64,000 nucleotides of DNA from Brachycybe producta. Taxonomy: Eukaryota; Arthropoda; Diplopoda; Playtdesmida; Andrognathidae. Below the pieces are notes generated by a model, which worked only from the letters and a program-made list of their open reading frames with translations, made no database searches and was not told the DNA's origin. Shown in pieces: positions 26,756 through 40,392 of this stretch. The DNA is taken from positions 749,501 to 813,500 of the forward strand of contig JAUPFP010000007.1 of assembly GCA_036925085.1 (NCBI GenBank), in the 5' to 3' direction. Numbering within the stretch: position 1 is the first letter of the stretch; each line of letters opens with the position of its first letter. The translations under genes and the position numbers were made by a program.

Positions 26756-28850
26756 TTCTTTTTACGAAATTCAACCGATAATTCCCCGTTTCCCTCCTTT
26801 TGGATCTTTTTTTTCTTCCTATTTTTCAAATATTCTAATAGTAGAGGCAGCTATATATAAATATAAGGAGAGGACTTGTGATGGGGGTGAAATATATACA
26901 AATATAAATACAAATACACTGAAGGAAAGACAATTTTTCCTCGTCTTTTACTGAGTCACTTTCATTCTTGTGTTTTCCCCTCTTCAACACCGACAATTGT
27001 TGAAAATGGAGGCGGAAATAAAAGGGGAGGGGGAGGAGGGAGGTTGCAAAACACCTTGGTGCAATATTATTATTAATCGTGTCTATTAATAATCAACAAC
27101 TCAAACTTATTTTATGATTAATTTTATTCTTAAAGGTTTAAGAAAAAACAATGATCTAAATACGTCACAGAAGATTTACATATTTTTTTTCTTATTTTAG
27201 GCCCAATTTGGTAACATTGGCCCCTGTTGGTGAGTTTCTCTGCAATTGATGGCGAGTTCCATGTGTATCGATTATTAATTCTAACGATTGACGCGGTTCG
27301 TCATTTTCTAGTCATTTAAACTGCTGAATTTCAGATTAATTTACTTTGCATGCAGCCCTTAGGGCCTATTTCAGAGGGACATTTATGTCACGTTTATAGT
27401 ATGCATTTTGGGATCATATCTCCATATGCACCCATTTGTCTGAATATACAGTACAAATCAGAAGAGGACATCCAAGTGAAATGAAAAGACTGTAACCATA
27501 GCAATTAGTATAAAAAACAGCATAAGGAAAGGCATTGTGCATTTTCAAAACAACTTATCAACACAAGGGGTGGTGGGGTGAGCCTTATGGAGTTTAGTCA
27601 TTTCTAATTGAGACAACAGTTTCAGACATAGCTAAATGAATAATTTTCATATCGGTTGATAAAAGAGGGGAGCGTCACACTGAATTCTTACATTATCATC
27701 ATCGCAATAAACTCGTTAAAATTGCAAAATGTACACCCCCCCTTCCCGACTCCCGGGTTCTTAAACTGGTGATGAAAATCCACAAAGTACAATATAAAAA
27801 AATACAAAACACCTGTTTTAAAAACTTGAGTGTAAACGTCGTTTTCTGTGTTTCCTCTGAGCAACCATGAAGAAGGTTTTATTACTTTTGATGTCGTCTG
27901 GGTTTTCAACAACTGGAAATGTTGATTTCAAGTCAATATCAAAGAGAGAGAGAGAGAGAAACACAAACATTCTTTTTTGTATTTACCCATATTATTTGTT
28001 AATGGTTCATTTTTATTCTTAAAATTATTAGTTAATAACATAAAAAGAACTATGTTCGTGTAGTATTTAGTAATAATTAATCGTAAATCGATCGGTGCAA
28101 AAGAGTCAAAAAAAGGATTTGAAATCGGGCCTCAAAAAAAAATTAACAATGTCTGGACACACCTCGAATCTATTATACCTCGCCAATAATAACAATGATT
28201 ATACATGCATACATATTATATATTTAGAAATTTATCTAATGTTTTACAAGAAAACGATTCAATGAAATTAAAAAAACACAGCAACAACAGCCTAAGACTA
28301 TGAGATTTTCTGTTTAAAAATAGTAAGTTGGTTTGTGCACAATGTTCCACACGTTCTGCAAATCCACATGAAATCGAGCAACGAATACGAGCGATCTCAA
28401 TATTCTTACATATTTCAAAGGACCCTTCGGTGTAATACAGTTACCCAGAGAGAAGGAGAAAAAGATGAGAGGATGGCTGGGTTATAATCCTACGCAGAGC
28501 GGAGAAGAATGTAGGAAGAGGGCGGGGAATGTCCTCAAAGTTGGATTTCCCACTGCTCCAATGAGCTCGGACAGGCAAAAGTACCCCTCATATGGTACAC
28601 CGGCCAGAAACACCCAAAGCAAACGCACCTCCACCACTTTGACGCCCTAACCTCTCCCACCCCTCATCCCTTCCTCTCTCCCCTTCACTTCTACCCCTAA
28701 CCGTGAGGTTTGAAACTGAGTAGATCGGTACCGCACAAGGGGTCTTCGTGTCGGCGCCTCTCACGGTCCTACAATTCTTAATCTAAGCAGAATTAACGCT
28801 CAGAAGTAGAATAAAATCGAGGTATGTCCAGACAGAAAGCTCTTTAGGTC
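26756..28850. other. Region upstream of malic enzyme and downstream of AMD1
   Basis: Contains the malic enzyme promoter on one side and the AMD1 3' UTR on the other. Short A/T-rich stretches, GA repeats (27943-27960) and a pyrimidine-rich patch (28640-28700) are visible. A 61-codon open frame at 28465-28650 has no recognisable domain and no splice context, so I do not call it. Confidence 0.5.
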
Positions 28851-31800
28851 TCAACTGGGGAATTTGGTGAAACGCGCGTAAGTCAGGTCGTAGTTCTTGA
28901 ACTTGCAGAACTGAATGTCCTGGCGACGGTAGCTGCTGTACCAACACGTGCTCTGAACGTCTTTGTGTCCACCGGCTGCCACTGAATCCTATTAAAATAC
29001 CGAGGGGAGGAAAAAAAACCCAATCGTTTCGCATTAGATGCAAGTCGATCACAATGTCGAACGAAAAAAGTCACCTCATTGGCAAACAGCGTCACAGTGA
29101 ACTTGGACGGTCTGAACACGTTCAATACGCGCGTAATTAACTCACGATACGATGTCTGAAAAATACAAAGGAATAAAAAGGATAACATTGTTTAGCAGTC
29201 ACAATGAGGTTTTTTCAAATCAAAAAGACTGGTTAGAGGCTACTTTTATTATCAGTCACTAAGCACTTCTCGGCTTGTAAATTATGTTCTCTGACCAGTT
29301 CTTTTTGATTGAAAAAATCCTTAATTGCGTTTTCTTCAATATACCATTGGACAGTTGGTTTCAAAACTGACGTACGAACAGTTCGGTTCGGGAGTAATGT
29401 GGATTGTCATGTAACAACCCTGTTTCATTTTGAAATATAGAAAAGAAACGAGAATGAATGAATCAATCGTAAGAACAACTACTGTAGAGACAGGGAAACG
29501 GAGATTGTGTCACACACGTTCTTCATTATTCCGTTCATGGAATAGCCACAAGGATCAAATATGAAATCATCGATGTATACGTTTGGCAGTAACTTATCGA
29601 TGCCAGAACGCTAAAGAAATGGTAAAAAAAAATGAAGTCCATTTGCAAAGTTTTGTTTTCTTTGATATTTTACCTTAGTTGCTTCTTCAGCTGTCGAAGA
29701 AACGTCCTTGGTAAAGATTTTCATCACATCGGGATCTAGATCAGTCATTATTATCTCCAGAGTCTGATCCGGATCCTCTTGAAACACCGAACGACCGCAA
29801 TTCAAAGAGTTGGTCGTATAAAGGTACCAACAATCTTGATTCATTCTTCCGAGACAATAAGCGCCTCCCTCTGCAGAAAACAAAAACAACAACAATGTTA
29901 GTTTAAGAACGACTTTGGCTTTTAAATCTCCTCCAAAAACAACTGACTGGGAAAGAGTTTAGTCAAGATAAGAGTCTCCTCTTCAAAGTTGCAGTGAGGA
30001 GACTTCTGTAGTTCGGGGCGCATGAAATTCTTGCGTGAATAAAAAATATCCTGAAATTGAATGAAAAGACTTGTTCTGATTTATTCGTTTAATAATTCAG
30101 TCATCATTTTACAAACCTCCACTTCGTCGAAATTGGTGTAGATTTCTACTAAATAGAGAAGTGGTTCGACACAGTTGAGTAAAGTTGTCGTTCCGCAGGT
30201 CTTGATCAGGAATCGACGTTTCGACACGAACATGCTGCTCTCGCTGAAAACACACCACACAAAACAAAACGTCCAGTTCAGAAACTCTGCTTTATAACAA
30301 GATATATAAAACAAAAATCACGATGTTTTGATCATCATCATCATCATCATCATCAAGGGAACGACGATTTCAGACTTTTTCAGTCGTCAAGATATTGACA
30401 TTGACCTTGACCACGAGCACAATGTCATAATTGTGCACCTGTGTGTTTGTCTGATGTCTACAAGTGTGCATAATTTGTTTGGCCAGGTGTCGTCTTGGCA
30501 GTGAGCAAATGTTGTAGCCCGGTTTTCATTGTCAGCAGTTTGGATCCAACAACCTGAATACTTGTTATCAATTATTAAAAACCACCTTCTCTTACCATTT
30601 TTTATTATAATATCACTTAGACAAAAAGGAAATTATCAGACAATTAGATAATAAACAATAATAATAACAATAATAATGATAATAATAATAGGGTGGTGGT
30701 GAGGGAGGAGGATTAGGTGGTTTTCTAACCTGAGGACGTAGGCGTCAATGTCGTCATTCTGTGAGAAACTGACCACTTCGCAGTTGACCATTTTCAGAAC
30801 CATGTCTAGTTTCTCCCTACAGTTTAAAAACGAGGACACATTTTTATTAATAACCTCTGGACATTGTCCACTTTCCATGACAAGTCTTTTTTTTTTTGTA
30901 CATTTTCATCTGTCTCCCCTAACTCCCCCACCCACCCATCACCTCCACGCATTCTTGTTTCGTTTTTTTTCTCCATAGTAACAATATAAATAAATGATGA
31001 TCCCTTCTGAATCCTGATTGATGATTCCAAAGGTTGCACAACTCAAGAGATCGAATTCCAACTTTTATTTTATTGTTTCTTGGAATCATTTTTATAATAT
31101 AACCAAAAAAAAAGTATGAACTTTCTAAAGTTCTCCATTTGTATGAACTTTCGATATTAATTTTTCTATTTAGAAACTAAATGGTTTATAATATTACAAC
31201 CGACTAATTTGCAATTTAAGAATTGTAGATCAATCGGAATTCCGAATTGAGATGATGAGATAGATTTAAGAACATGTAGTTCAAAGATCAAAGGACATCC
31301 CCCCCCACCCCAATCTCTCCCTCTCTATTCGCAGTAAGAGGAAGCTTGTGACGTCAAAGGGGTTGACAATAAATTTAGGATTGTGTGTCATTTAGTCTAA
31401 ATAGAAAAGGGATTTTGTCAACAATTTATACAAAAAAGGGGGGGGGGATGTTCTTGCATTCTTTTGCTATTACTCCCTTTTTAACAGACAAAAGCCTAAA
31501 TTTCTAGTTAACCCGTCTGACGTCACAAGCATCCATTTTGTGGCGCGGCAACTCTACTTCAGGATTTTATTTCCTTCTGTAAATATATAAAACATAAATA
31601 ATTATTTTATAGACAGTTAATTTAAACCAGTTTTATACTTAAGACTACAAGGTTAAACATAATAATCTTACATCATAATTTATATATTAAGAAGACAAGA
31701 CATAAAAGATGCAACAGACAAGACAAGACAAGACAAGACAGGTTCTTCAAGGTGGGTTCTCTTCATGGAGGAGTCCTTATTTCAATGTCACCTTGCCATT

Positions 31801-32021
31801 ATATCGTTCGAGTCCGCGACCCCCCTCCCTCTCTTCCTTACTAAGACAGTGAGAAAGAGGGGGGGCCCATTCGGCCCCAATAATAATCATAATCACCTGG
31901 GTATGTCTCTGAGATCACAGATGGAAACATCGGTATCCTTTCGAGTGAACCACAATTCTAATAATTTTTCAGTCCCTTCGAAGAAATTCGTACTCTTAAA
32001 TTCGGGAATCATATTGTTCAT
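28851..32021 (-). CDS. AMD1: S-adenosylmethionine decarboxylase proenzyme
   Basis: Makes decarboxylated SAM, the aminopropyl donor for spermidine and spermine. Exon 1 is 31897-32021: [20 protein letters not shown] then LELWFTRK and D-L-R-D-I-P-R. It joins R-E-K-L-D-M and [18 protein letters not shown], which splices to complete the serine of [11 protein letters not shown]. In this family that Ser-Glu-Ser-Ser motif is the autocatalytic cleavage site that makes the pyruvoyl group. Following exons give [12 protein letters not shown], the [10 protein letters not shown] segment, [54 protein letters not shown], and the terminal [19 protein letters not shown] and VTLFANE. The order, spacing and length (about 340 residues) agree with animal AMD1. 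It is divergent from CDK8. The leader has a short upstream ORF. Confidence 0.95.
31344..31530. mobile_element. MITE-like element, copy A, in AMD1 intron 1
   Basis: The left end is GCTTGTGACGTCAAAGGGGT. The right end, reverse complemented, is GCTTGTGACGTCAGACGGGT, giving TIRs of about 24 bases. Similarity to copy B at 41956-42142 extends a few bases outside the TIRs on both sides (GTAAGAGGAAGC on the left, GCGGCA on the right), so the true ends may lie slightly further out. The interior is AT-rich and noncoding. The TIRs each contain a TGACGTCA-type core, which could act as a CRE when placed near a promoter. Confidence 0.65.
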
Positions 32022-32153
32022 CCTCCTCCTTCTTCTATTTTATAACACTAGAAATAAAGACACACACAGAACGATGAAACAATATCGTCTTCTTTCTTTT
32101 TTTTCTGATTGTGGTGAATTTTCCTCTCTTCTTCCTATGATGATAACGATCGC

Positions 32154-32192
32154 CTACAATGGAATTCCACTAATGATGAATTCTAATCTCAT
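32154..32192 (-). CDS. Upstream ORF in the AMD1 leader
   Basis: ATG 32192-32190 opens a 12-codon reading frame (MRLEFIISGIPL) that stops at TAG 32154-32156, about 130 bases before the AMD1 start. Mammalian AMD1 mRNA has a six-codon upstream ORF through which polyamines repress translation. This one differs in sequence and length, so only the architecture is shared. It is not shown that the leader is unspliced here. Regulation is inferred. Confidence 0.35.
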   Translation of the reverse strand: MRLEFIISGIPL

Positions 32193-32263
32193 TTGTCGCT
32201 ATTGCGGCTTCTTCTTCAATCGGCTTTCCAACCAATCACCATTTAGATAATGACGCAATCAAT

Positions 32264-32271
32264 TGACGTCA
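32264..32271 (+). promoter_or_regulatory. CRE-like site between AMD1 and CDK8
   Basis: A perfect TGACGTCA lies about 240 bases upstream of the AMD1 start codon, with a CCAAT-box motif (ACCAATCA near 32230). Both genes start on either side of this interval, so it may serve a shared promoter. Motif seen, activity inferred. Confidence 0.4.
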
Positions 32272-33002
32272 TTTAACAATTTATAGCGCCCTCTACACAT
32301 CATTCTTGCAATTTTGTAGGCCAAAATTTAAGAAGTCAACTTGACGTTTGAACTTTAACTTGAATCCTCAAGACAGAATTCCAACATAGAAAAACACAGC
32401 TTTATTAAATATTCTTAAATATATTTTCTATGTTGTAATTTTGTTCAAAGGATTCAAGTTGGTGTTCAAGTGACGTTCAAGTTATAGTGAATTCTTTCTT
32501 GAATTTGGACCTCGAACGTTTCCATTTTGGTTTCTCAACATATGGCTCATACTTGACAAATGGTCAATTTGTTTTCTTCATTAACTGGCCCACTATGCAA
32601 ATATGTTAATACACGCAATTGTCATTTCGTAGATCGATCGATCAAAATATCGATGTGATACTGTGTTCATGTAAGCTGTTCGTTGCAGCCTCGCATTTGT
32701 TTACGGCGGCGGCGGCTATTCTTTCCGATTTGCGAGTTTTGCGTCTTTCGTTGTTTTTTTCTATTTCATTTTTATTTATTTACTGTGTGTGTTCTTTATT
32801 TTGCTAAATGACGACAAGAATGACTTAACGGGTGTCTCAAACAGAAGAAGATTTAAACGTTTCATAAGAATTAATAAAAGGAGGCGGCGACAAGGGAGGT
32901 TGTTGTGTCTAAAATTGTGTTTGTATATTAAGACATCATACGTCAAAGTTTGTATCTTACACCATTACCCTTTTAATCTAACGTTTTATGATAGATTAAT
33001 AA
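32272..33002. other. Divergent promoter and leader region of AMD1 and CDK8
   Basis: No coding exon is supported. A direct/inverted pair around 32340-32520 repeats the motif for 'ACTTGAATCC' on one strand and GGATTCAAGTTGG on the other (32345-32370 and 32448-32470). ATCGATCGATC (about 32632-32645) and GCGGCGGCGGC (32705-32715) lie just upstream of the CDK8 leader. Confidence 0.45.
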
Positions 33003-35586
<2,584 letters not shown>

Positions 35587-35721
35587 AACGACGGTGAATT
35601 TCTTTTAACGTAAAATTGTCTCTCAAATGATAATTTTATTTCCTTTATTGTATTACATCATTATATATGTTAACTAAATTTTCGTAAACGATTTCGTTTT
35701 GGTTTTTTCCCCTACGGTTTC

Positions 35722-36296
35722 TTAATTGAACTTGAAATTACGCTGTTTGTATTTTATTTCTCCATTTCGACATTTTTGTTCAAATTGCGTCTTTAAGAAG
35801 AAGAAGAAAAAAAAGAAATACGAAAAATCAGGATCGTTATGAGTCGAATAATTAACATGAAACAATATACCGACCTTATCTTGATAAAATATGGTGAAAG
35901 TGACCATGATCGGCAAGATGGTCGTCAGAAACCAACGACCGAAGTTTCCCACCGTCGGTTTGAACTGGGAGGTGAATGTTGCCCTCATCGATAGAAAACG
36001 TTGAAGAGCCGGATCGAACTATCACAACAACAACAAAATCAGTATTATTGTATTATATACTGTATTACTGAATACTTTGACCTTAGACCAAAAAAAGGGG
36101 GGGGGGGGGGTGAGAAACGAAAGGAGTCCGATGGAATTCACTTTCTTACCACATAACCGCCTTCTCCAGACCCATGACGATGAGGGTCAGTTATTTGTCT
36201 CAAAAACTCGCGTTGTAGCGACTGGCGAAGTTGCGCTCGACGATGAATCTTATCTTCTTCCACTTTAGAAACACCAAACTGCTTGTCGGAAGCCAT
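35722..36296 (-). CDS. NDUFB4: NDUFB4-like subunit of mitochondrial complex I
   Basis: An accessory subunit of NADH:ubiquinone oxidoreductase. Three exons: 36150-36296 (MASDKQFGVSKVEEDKIHRR then A-Q-L-R-Q-S-L-Q-R-E-F-L-R-Q), 35875-36018 and 35722-35790, all joining in phase 0. This gives about 119 residues against 129 in human. The first part matches the conserved R-R-A-Q-x-E-R-x-x-I-R-x-x-L-K-R-E-x-L pattern. One predicted membrane segment, FLTTILPIMVTFTIFY, is followed by D-K-T-Q-F-E-Q-K, corresponding to the human K-T-E-R-D-R-K-E-K after its single membrane span. The stop lies 135 bases from the convergent CDK8 stop. Sequence similarity is moderate, but the order of features is right. Confidence 0.82.
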
Positions 36297-36656
36297 TTTT
36301 CAGATTTCTACTTCTACATGTAAGTTATTTTCGGTAAGACATATGCATACAGGTAGATCAACTAAAAGCTCGGGCTTGTTTAGATAGCTATGTGGCCAAT
36401 AGATGGCACAACTGACACTGAAAGTTAGTTTTTTTTTACAATAGCAATAACAGTGTATTCAATTATGAAATAAGTTCAAGGTTATTTTTATAGTGAAATA
36501 TAAATATACAAAACAAAAAAAAGTCTTTGAAGAGACACTATAAATTTAAAAATCAGTCAACAATTTTTGTCTAGCATGGAGTTGAGCTACCTGTATGTAC
36601 CATTAGTGACGTTATTTTAGTAACCGGTTAAATTAGTTTTTTTTTGTAAACCGACA
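36297..36656. other. NDUFB4 upstream region
   Basis: Holds the NDUFB4 promoter. A polyT/polyA-rich stretch without a coding exon ends where foldback element copy 1 begins. No promoter motif stands out. Confidence 0.45.
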
Positions 36657-37583
36657 GGTGTAAAGGGATAAAAGTAGATCGGGAAATAAGTAGAACCCCC
36701 ATTGCAATTGGCGTGACAACAAACACACCTATTGGCTAATGAAAACTACTCTCTATTACAGGTTGCATAAGGTTCAATTTCTTTATTACGTAGTGTTACA
36801 GTGTTGCCAATTGCTTTGAAAACCAAATTATAGATGGAAATCGTTTGTTATCTAATGTTTATTTATGTAGTTGTAATACATATTTCAATTTAATTTTCAT
36901 TTTAATTTAATTATAAATTTAAATAATAATTACTAATTGTAATTGAAAAATACTATAATGTGGATTCTTTATGGAAATTGACTTTAATAAAAACTAGCAT
37001 CTAAAATAATGAAAATACAAAACATGTGAACATAATTGAAATGTTTTACATTTCAATTATGTTCACATATTTATATTTTATAAGAGAAATCTGTCCTGGG
37101 AAATAAGTAGATCTACTTAATTATAAGAGAAATTTGTCCTGGGAAATAAGTACATCTACCTAATTATAATAGAAATTTGTCCTGGGAAATAATTTCCGTA
37201 AAGAATCCACATTATAGTATTTTTTTCAATTACAATTAGTAATTATTATTTAAATTTATAATTAAATTAAAATGAAAATTAAATTGAAATATGTATTACA
37301 ACTACATAAATAAATAATAGATAAATATGTGACAATTGTGACATCAATATGTTTTTAACTGTTAAATTGTGTGAACAAACGATTTCCATTTATAATTTGG
37401 TTTTCAAAGCTGGCAACACTGTAACACTATGTCTTAAAGAAATTGAACCTTATGCAACCTGTAATAGAGAGTAGTTTTCATTAGCCAAGCGGTGTGTTTG
37501 TCTGTCACGCCAATGGCAATGGGGGGGGGGGGGGGGGGGGGGGGTTCTACTTATTTCCCGATCTACTTTTATCCCTTTACACC
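36657..37583. mobile_element. Foldback element, copy 1
   Basis: The element opens GGTGTAAAGGGATAAAAGTA and closes with the exact reverse complement, so the two ends form TIRs of about 40 bases. Behind them the two arms, each about 330 bases, are imperfect reverse complements for most of their length (for example ATAATGTGGATTCTTTA near 36955 against TAAAGAATCCACATTAT near 37198). The centre is a three-fold tandem repeat of about 55 bases containing AATTTGTCCTGGGAAATAA (about 37081-37196). A long G run (37520-37542) interrupts the right arm. There is no coding capacity. A shorter copy is at 42538-43214. The insertion is about 360 bases upstream of the NDUFB4 start. Confidence 0.85.
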
Positions 37584-37818
37584 TGGCATAATCGGCCGTA
37601 ATTGTCGGCAGAAAAGACGCTCAATCGATAAAAAATGATGTCGTTTTTATCGTTTCTCAAAACAGAGACAATAGAAGTCGTAATAAATAAAAAATATCTT
37701 AAGTTTATTACATACTAGTAAAATAGTAAAACAGAGAATGTGAAAAAAATTACAATAAATCTAAGATTTCGAAGTATATTTGAATATTTCAGCTCATTAG
37801 CCCGTGCGCATAGAGGAA

Positions 37819-38965
37819 ATGTCATGCCGAGAGCGTCTGCTATTCCAGCGGCAGCACACTATTTTCGTGCTCTCTTCGAAGCCTGTGCACCTCTTTTTTG
37901 CTCCAGTTGTGAATGCAGTGGTTGCGCTCCATGCCGCACCCATGAGGCAGCGCGTGCAGCATGAGTAAAAAGCTTGTCGGTACACAGCTTGTCATGAGTG
38001 TCTTACTTTATCAAATGAAAAAATAGGGGTTTATTACATTTGGAGGGATGACGCGCCTGAAATCTTGGCAGTCACTGAGGCATCTAAAACATGGCCACGG
38101 AATATAGCCTCCTACAACCTCGCATATGGAATCATGTGGCAGTTATATAGTCGATCTTCTATTACAGAAACTGATATTAGACGACGCGAATTTAAAAAAA
38201 ATGTCATGCGGCGAGCGTCTGCTATTACAGTGGCCTGGAATACTTTTCGCGTGTTTACGCCGCGTGTACACCTTTCAGAATCGCCCATTTTGAATGTGGC
38301 GATTGCGCTTCATGCTGCACCCGATGTAACGCATGTAGCATGAATAAAAAGACTGGCCGTACAAAACCTACCGTGAGTGTCTTACTGTATCTAATGAAAA
38401 TATGGGGGTTTCATACATTGGGAGGGAGGACGCGTCTGAAATCTTGGCGGTCACTGAGGCATCTAAAACACGGTCATGGACTCCAATCAAACTCGGCAAA
38501 TAAAGCCTCTAACAGCCTCACATATGGAATCATGTGGCAGTTACATAGTCGATCTTCTATTACAGAAACTGATATTAGACGACGCGAATTTAAAAAAAAA
38601 ATGTCATGCGGCGAGCGTCTGCTATTTCAGTGGCCTGTAATAATTTTCGCGTGTTTTCGACGCGTGTACACCTGTCAGAATCGCCCATTTTGAATGCGGC
38701 GATTGCGCTTCATGCTGCACCCGAGGTAGTGCGTGCAGCATGAATAAAAAGACTGGCCGTACAAAACCTACCGTGAGTGTCTTACTGTATCTAATAAAAA
38801 TATGGGGGTTTCATACATAAGGAGGGAGGACGCGTCTGAAATCTTGGCGGTCACTGAGGCATCTAAAACACGGTCACAGACTCCAACCAAACTCGGCAAA
38901 TATAGCCTCCAACAACCTCACATATGGCATCGTGTGGTAGTTACATAGCCATCTATTACATTCTT
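37819..38965. repeat. Tandem array of three ~390-base units
   Basis: Units start at 37819, 38201 and 38601 with ATGTCATGC followed by GAGCGTCTGCTATT, giving periods of 382 and 400 bases. Units two and three are about 90 percent alike by eye; unit one is more diverged. Each unit contains GCATCTAAAACA, CATATGG followed by CATCGTGTGG or CATGTGGCAG, and GCTTCATGCTGCACCC. Short open frames recur in each unit, but they share no known domain and shift frame between units, so I read this as satellite-like DNA rather than genes. Confidence 0.8.
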
Positions 38966-39159
38966 CTATAATAGAAGGCTATGTGAATGGGACATACTTT
39001 ATAGACATAATATCGATTTTTCGCGTTGTCCAGGTCATCTATTTGTATGATGGGCTTTTAATTAATAAACACGATTTCTTGTTCACAGGTATTCAATGGG
39101 AGAACGTATCGTGGTTGTCAGTTGAGGCGCCGAATCCTAACTCGTGCCATATGCTATTA

Positions 39160-39487
39160 AATTGTCAATTAACTACACCGGTAGAACTCCGTACATCCAT
39201 AGCCACCTGTATACAATTGGTGTATAGGGTAGATTGGTATAGGTGGCTATGGATGTACGGAGTTAAATTGTCAATTAACTACACAGGTGGGACTACGAAC
39301 AGCCATAGCCACCTGTATACAATTGGTGTATAGGGTAGATTGGTATAGGTGGCTATGGATGTACGGAGTTGTGCCATATGCTATTAAATTGTCAATTAAC
39401 TACACAGGTGGGACTACTTACAGCCATAGCCACCTATATACAGTTGGTGTATAGGGTAGACTGGTATAGGTGGCTTATGGATGTACG
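39160..39487. repeat. Tandem array of hairpin-forming units
   Basis: About three units contain ATTGTCAATTAACTACAC and AGCCACCTGTATACAATTGG. Within the first, AACTCCGTACATCCATAGCC at 39185-39204 extends to a 24-base arm ending 39208. It is matched exactly, in inverted orientation, by 39241-39264, leaving a 32-base loop. The later units keep the loop and right arm but replace part of the left arm with GGTGGGACTACTTACAG. Confidence 0.8.
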
Positions 39488-39499
39488 TAGACTTAGTGG

Positions 39500-40140
39500 T
39501 TGGTAGCATGATAGCATGGCCGGTTGGGTGGGGGGCTTCTCGAACGAAGGTATTGTGGCGACCAATGAACCAAAAGGAATGTGGGGATAGGCGGGTTCGG
39601 AGCTCGGAAGAATGCCGTGATTTGTTCCTCCACGTGTTTTGCGCTGTGGGGTGGGGACGAACTCTTTCAAAGAGTCGTTTTGCACCAAGAGAGCAGCTGT
39701 TTTAAAAAGACTGACTGCCGCAACTGCAGCAGCAAGCATGTGGATTGGTTTTTTCTTTCTAGAAACCACCAATGGTCCATCCGCTCTGTGTGTCCGAAAC
39801 TGCAACGCAATAAGCCTGATTACGAGCAGCTATAAGACGACATGGACGACACCATTAATTGTAATTTATGTTAGCTGGCTCTAACCTAATTACAGTTAAT
39901 GTGTCCGAAATGGTTTCCCGCAATAAGCCTGATGACGGACAGCCGTAAGACGACAATGGACGACACCGTAAATTGTAAAATTTAATGTGCGGGGCTGTTG
40001 GGAACGTCTCGGTGAGCTCGAGCTGCGACGAGGCTGTGGTCCAAATATTTACGATGGTAATTATCTTATTGTTTTATATATTTTAATGAGTGACAACGTG
40101 AAAAATCGTTAACTTAATCAGTGTATTGAATTGATCTCAG
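39500..40140. other. Unassigned moderately GC-rich segment
   Basis: More GC-rich than its surroundings, with overlapping open frames on both strands (up to 123 codons on the minus strand), none of which I recognise. A direct repeat sits at 39798-39865 and 39900-39980, sharing GTGTCCGAAA, GCAATAAGCCTGAT and TGGACGACACC. This may be the degraded interior of a transposable element or a satellite boundary. I do not call a gene. Confidence 0.4.
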
Positions 40141-40152
40141 TAAATGAGATTT

Positions 40153-40392
40153 AAAAAAAGGGGTGAAAATAAATTTTTGTTCGATTTTCAAACAAAAATC
40201 GATCAAAATTTATTTTCACCCCTTTTTTTTATCAAAAATTTTATTTTGACCAATTTCGATTCAGAATTAGAAGTTAAACGGATAATTAAGGTAGTAAAAC
40301 GGGGTGAGATAAAAAAAAGGGGTGAAAATAAATTTTGACCGATTTTCAAAAAAAAAAATCGATCAAAATTTATTTTCACCCCTTTTTTTTAT
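40153..40392. repeat. Two AT-rich long hairpins in direct repeat
   Basis: The first hairpin pairs 40153-40178 with 40205-40229 around AAGGGGTGAAAATAAATTTT. The second pairs 40309-40346 with 40355-40392 and matches at 37 of 38 positions by my reading. Both are followed by ATCAAAAATTTTATTTTGAC. Long, nearly perfect stems of this kind are typical of MITE remnants. Confidence 0.75.

Noticed and set aside
28465-28650. 61-codon frame upstream of malic enzyme
   Set aside because: No homology recognised, no splice signals of the right phase, and it lies in the expected AMD1 3' flank.
31765-32250. 161-codon plus-strand open frame
   Set aside because: It overlaps AMD1 exon 1 and leader in antisense; the minus-strand frame matches AMD1 residue by residue, so this is a shadow.
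37819-38693. Open frames of 92-117 codons within the tandem units
   Set aside because: Frames shift between units and the peptides match no family; treated as repeat DNA.
39434-39805. 123-codon minus-strand frame in the GC-richer segment
   Set aside because: Unrecognised, overlapped by two plus-strand frames of similar length, and next to repeats. It could be part of an element, but I cannot support a gene.
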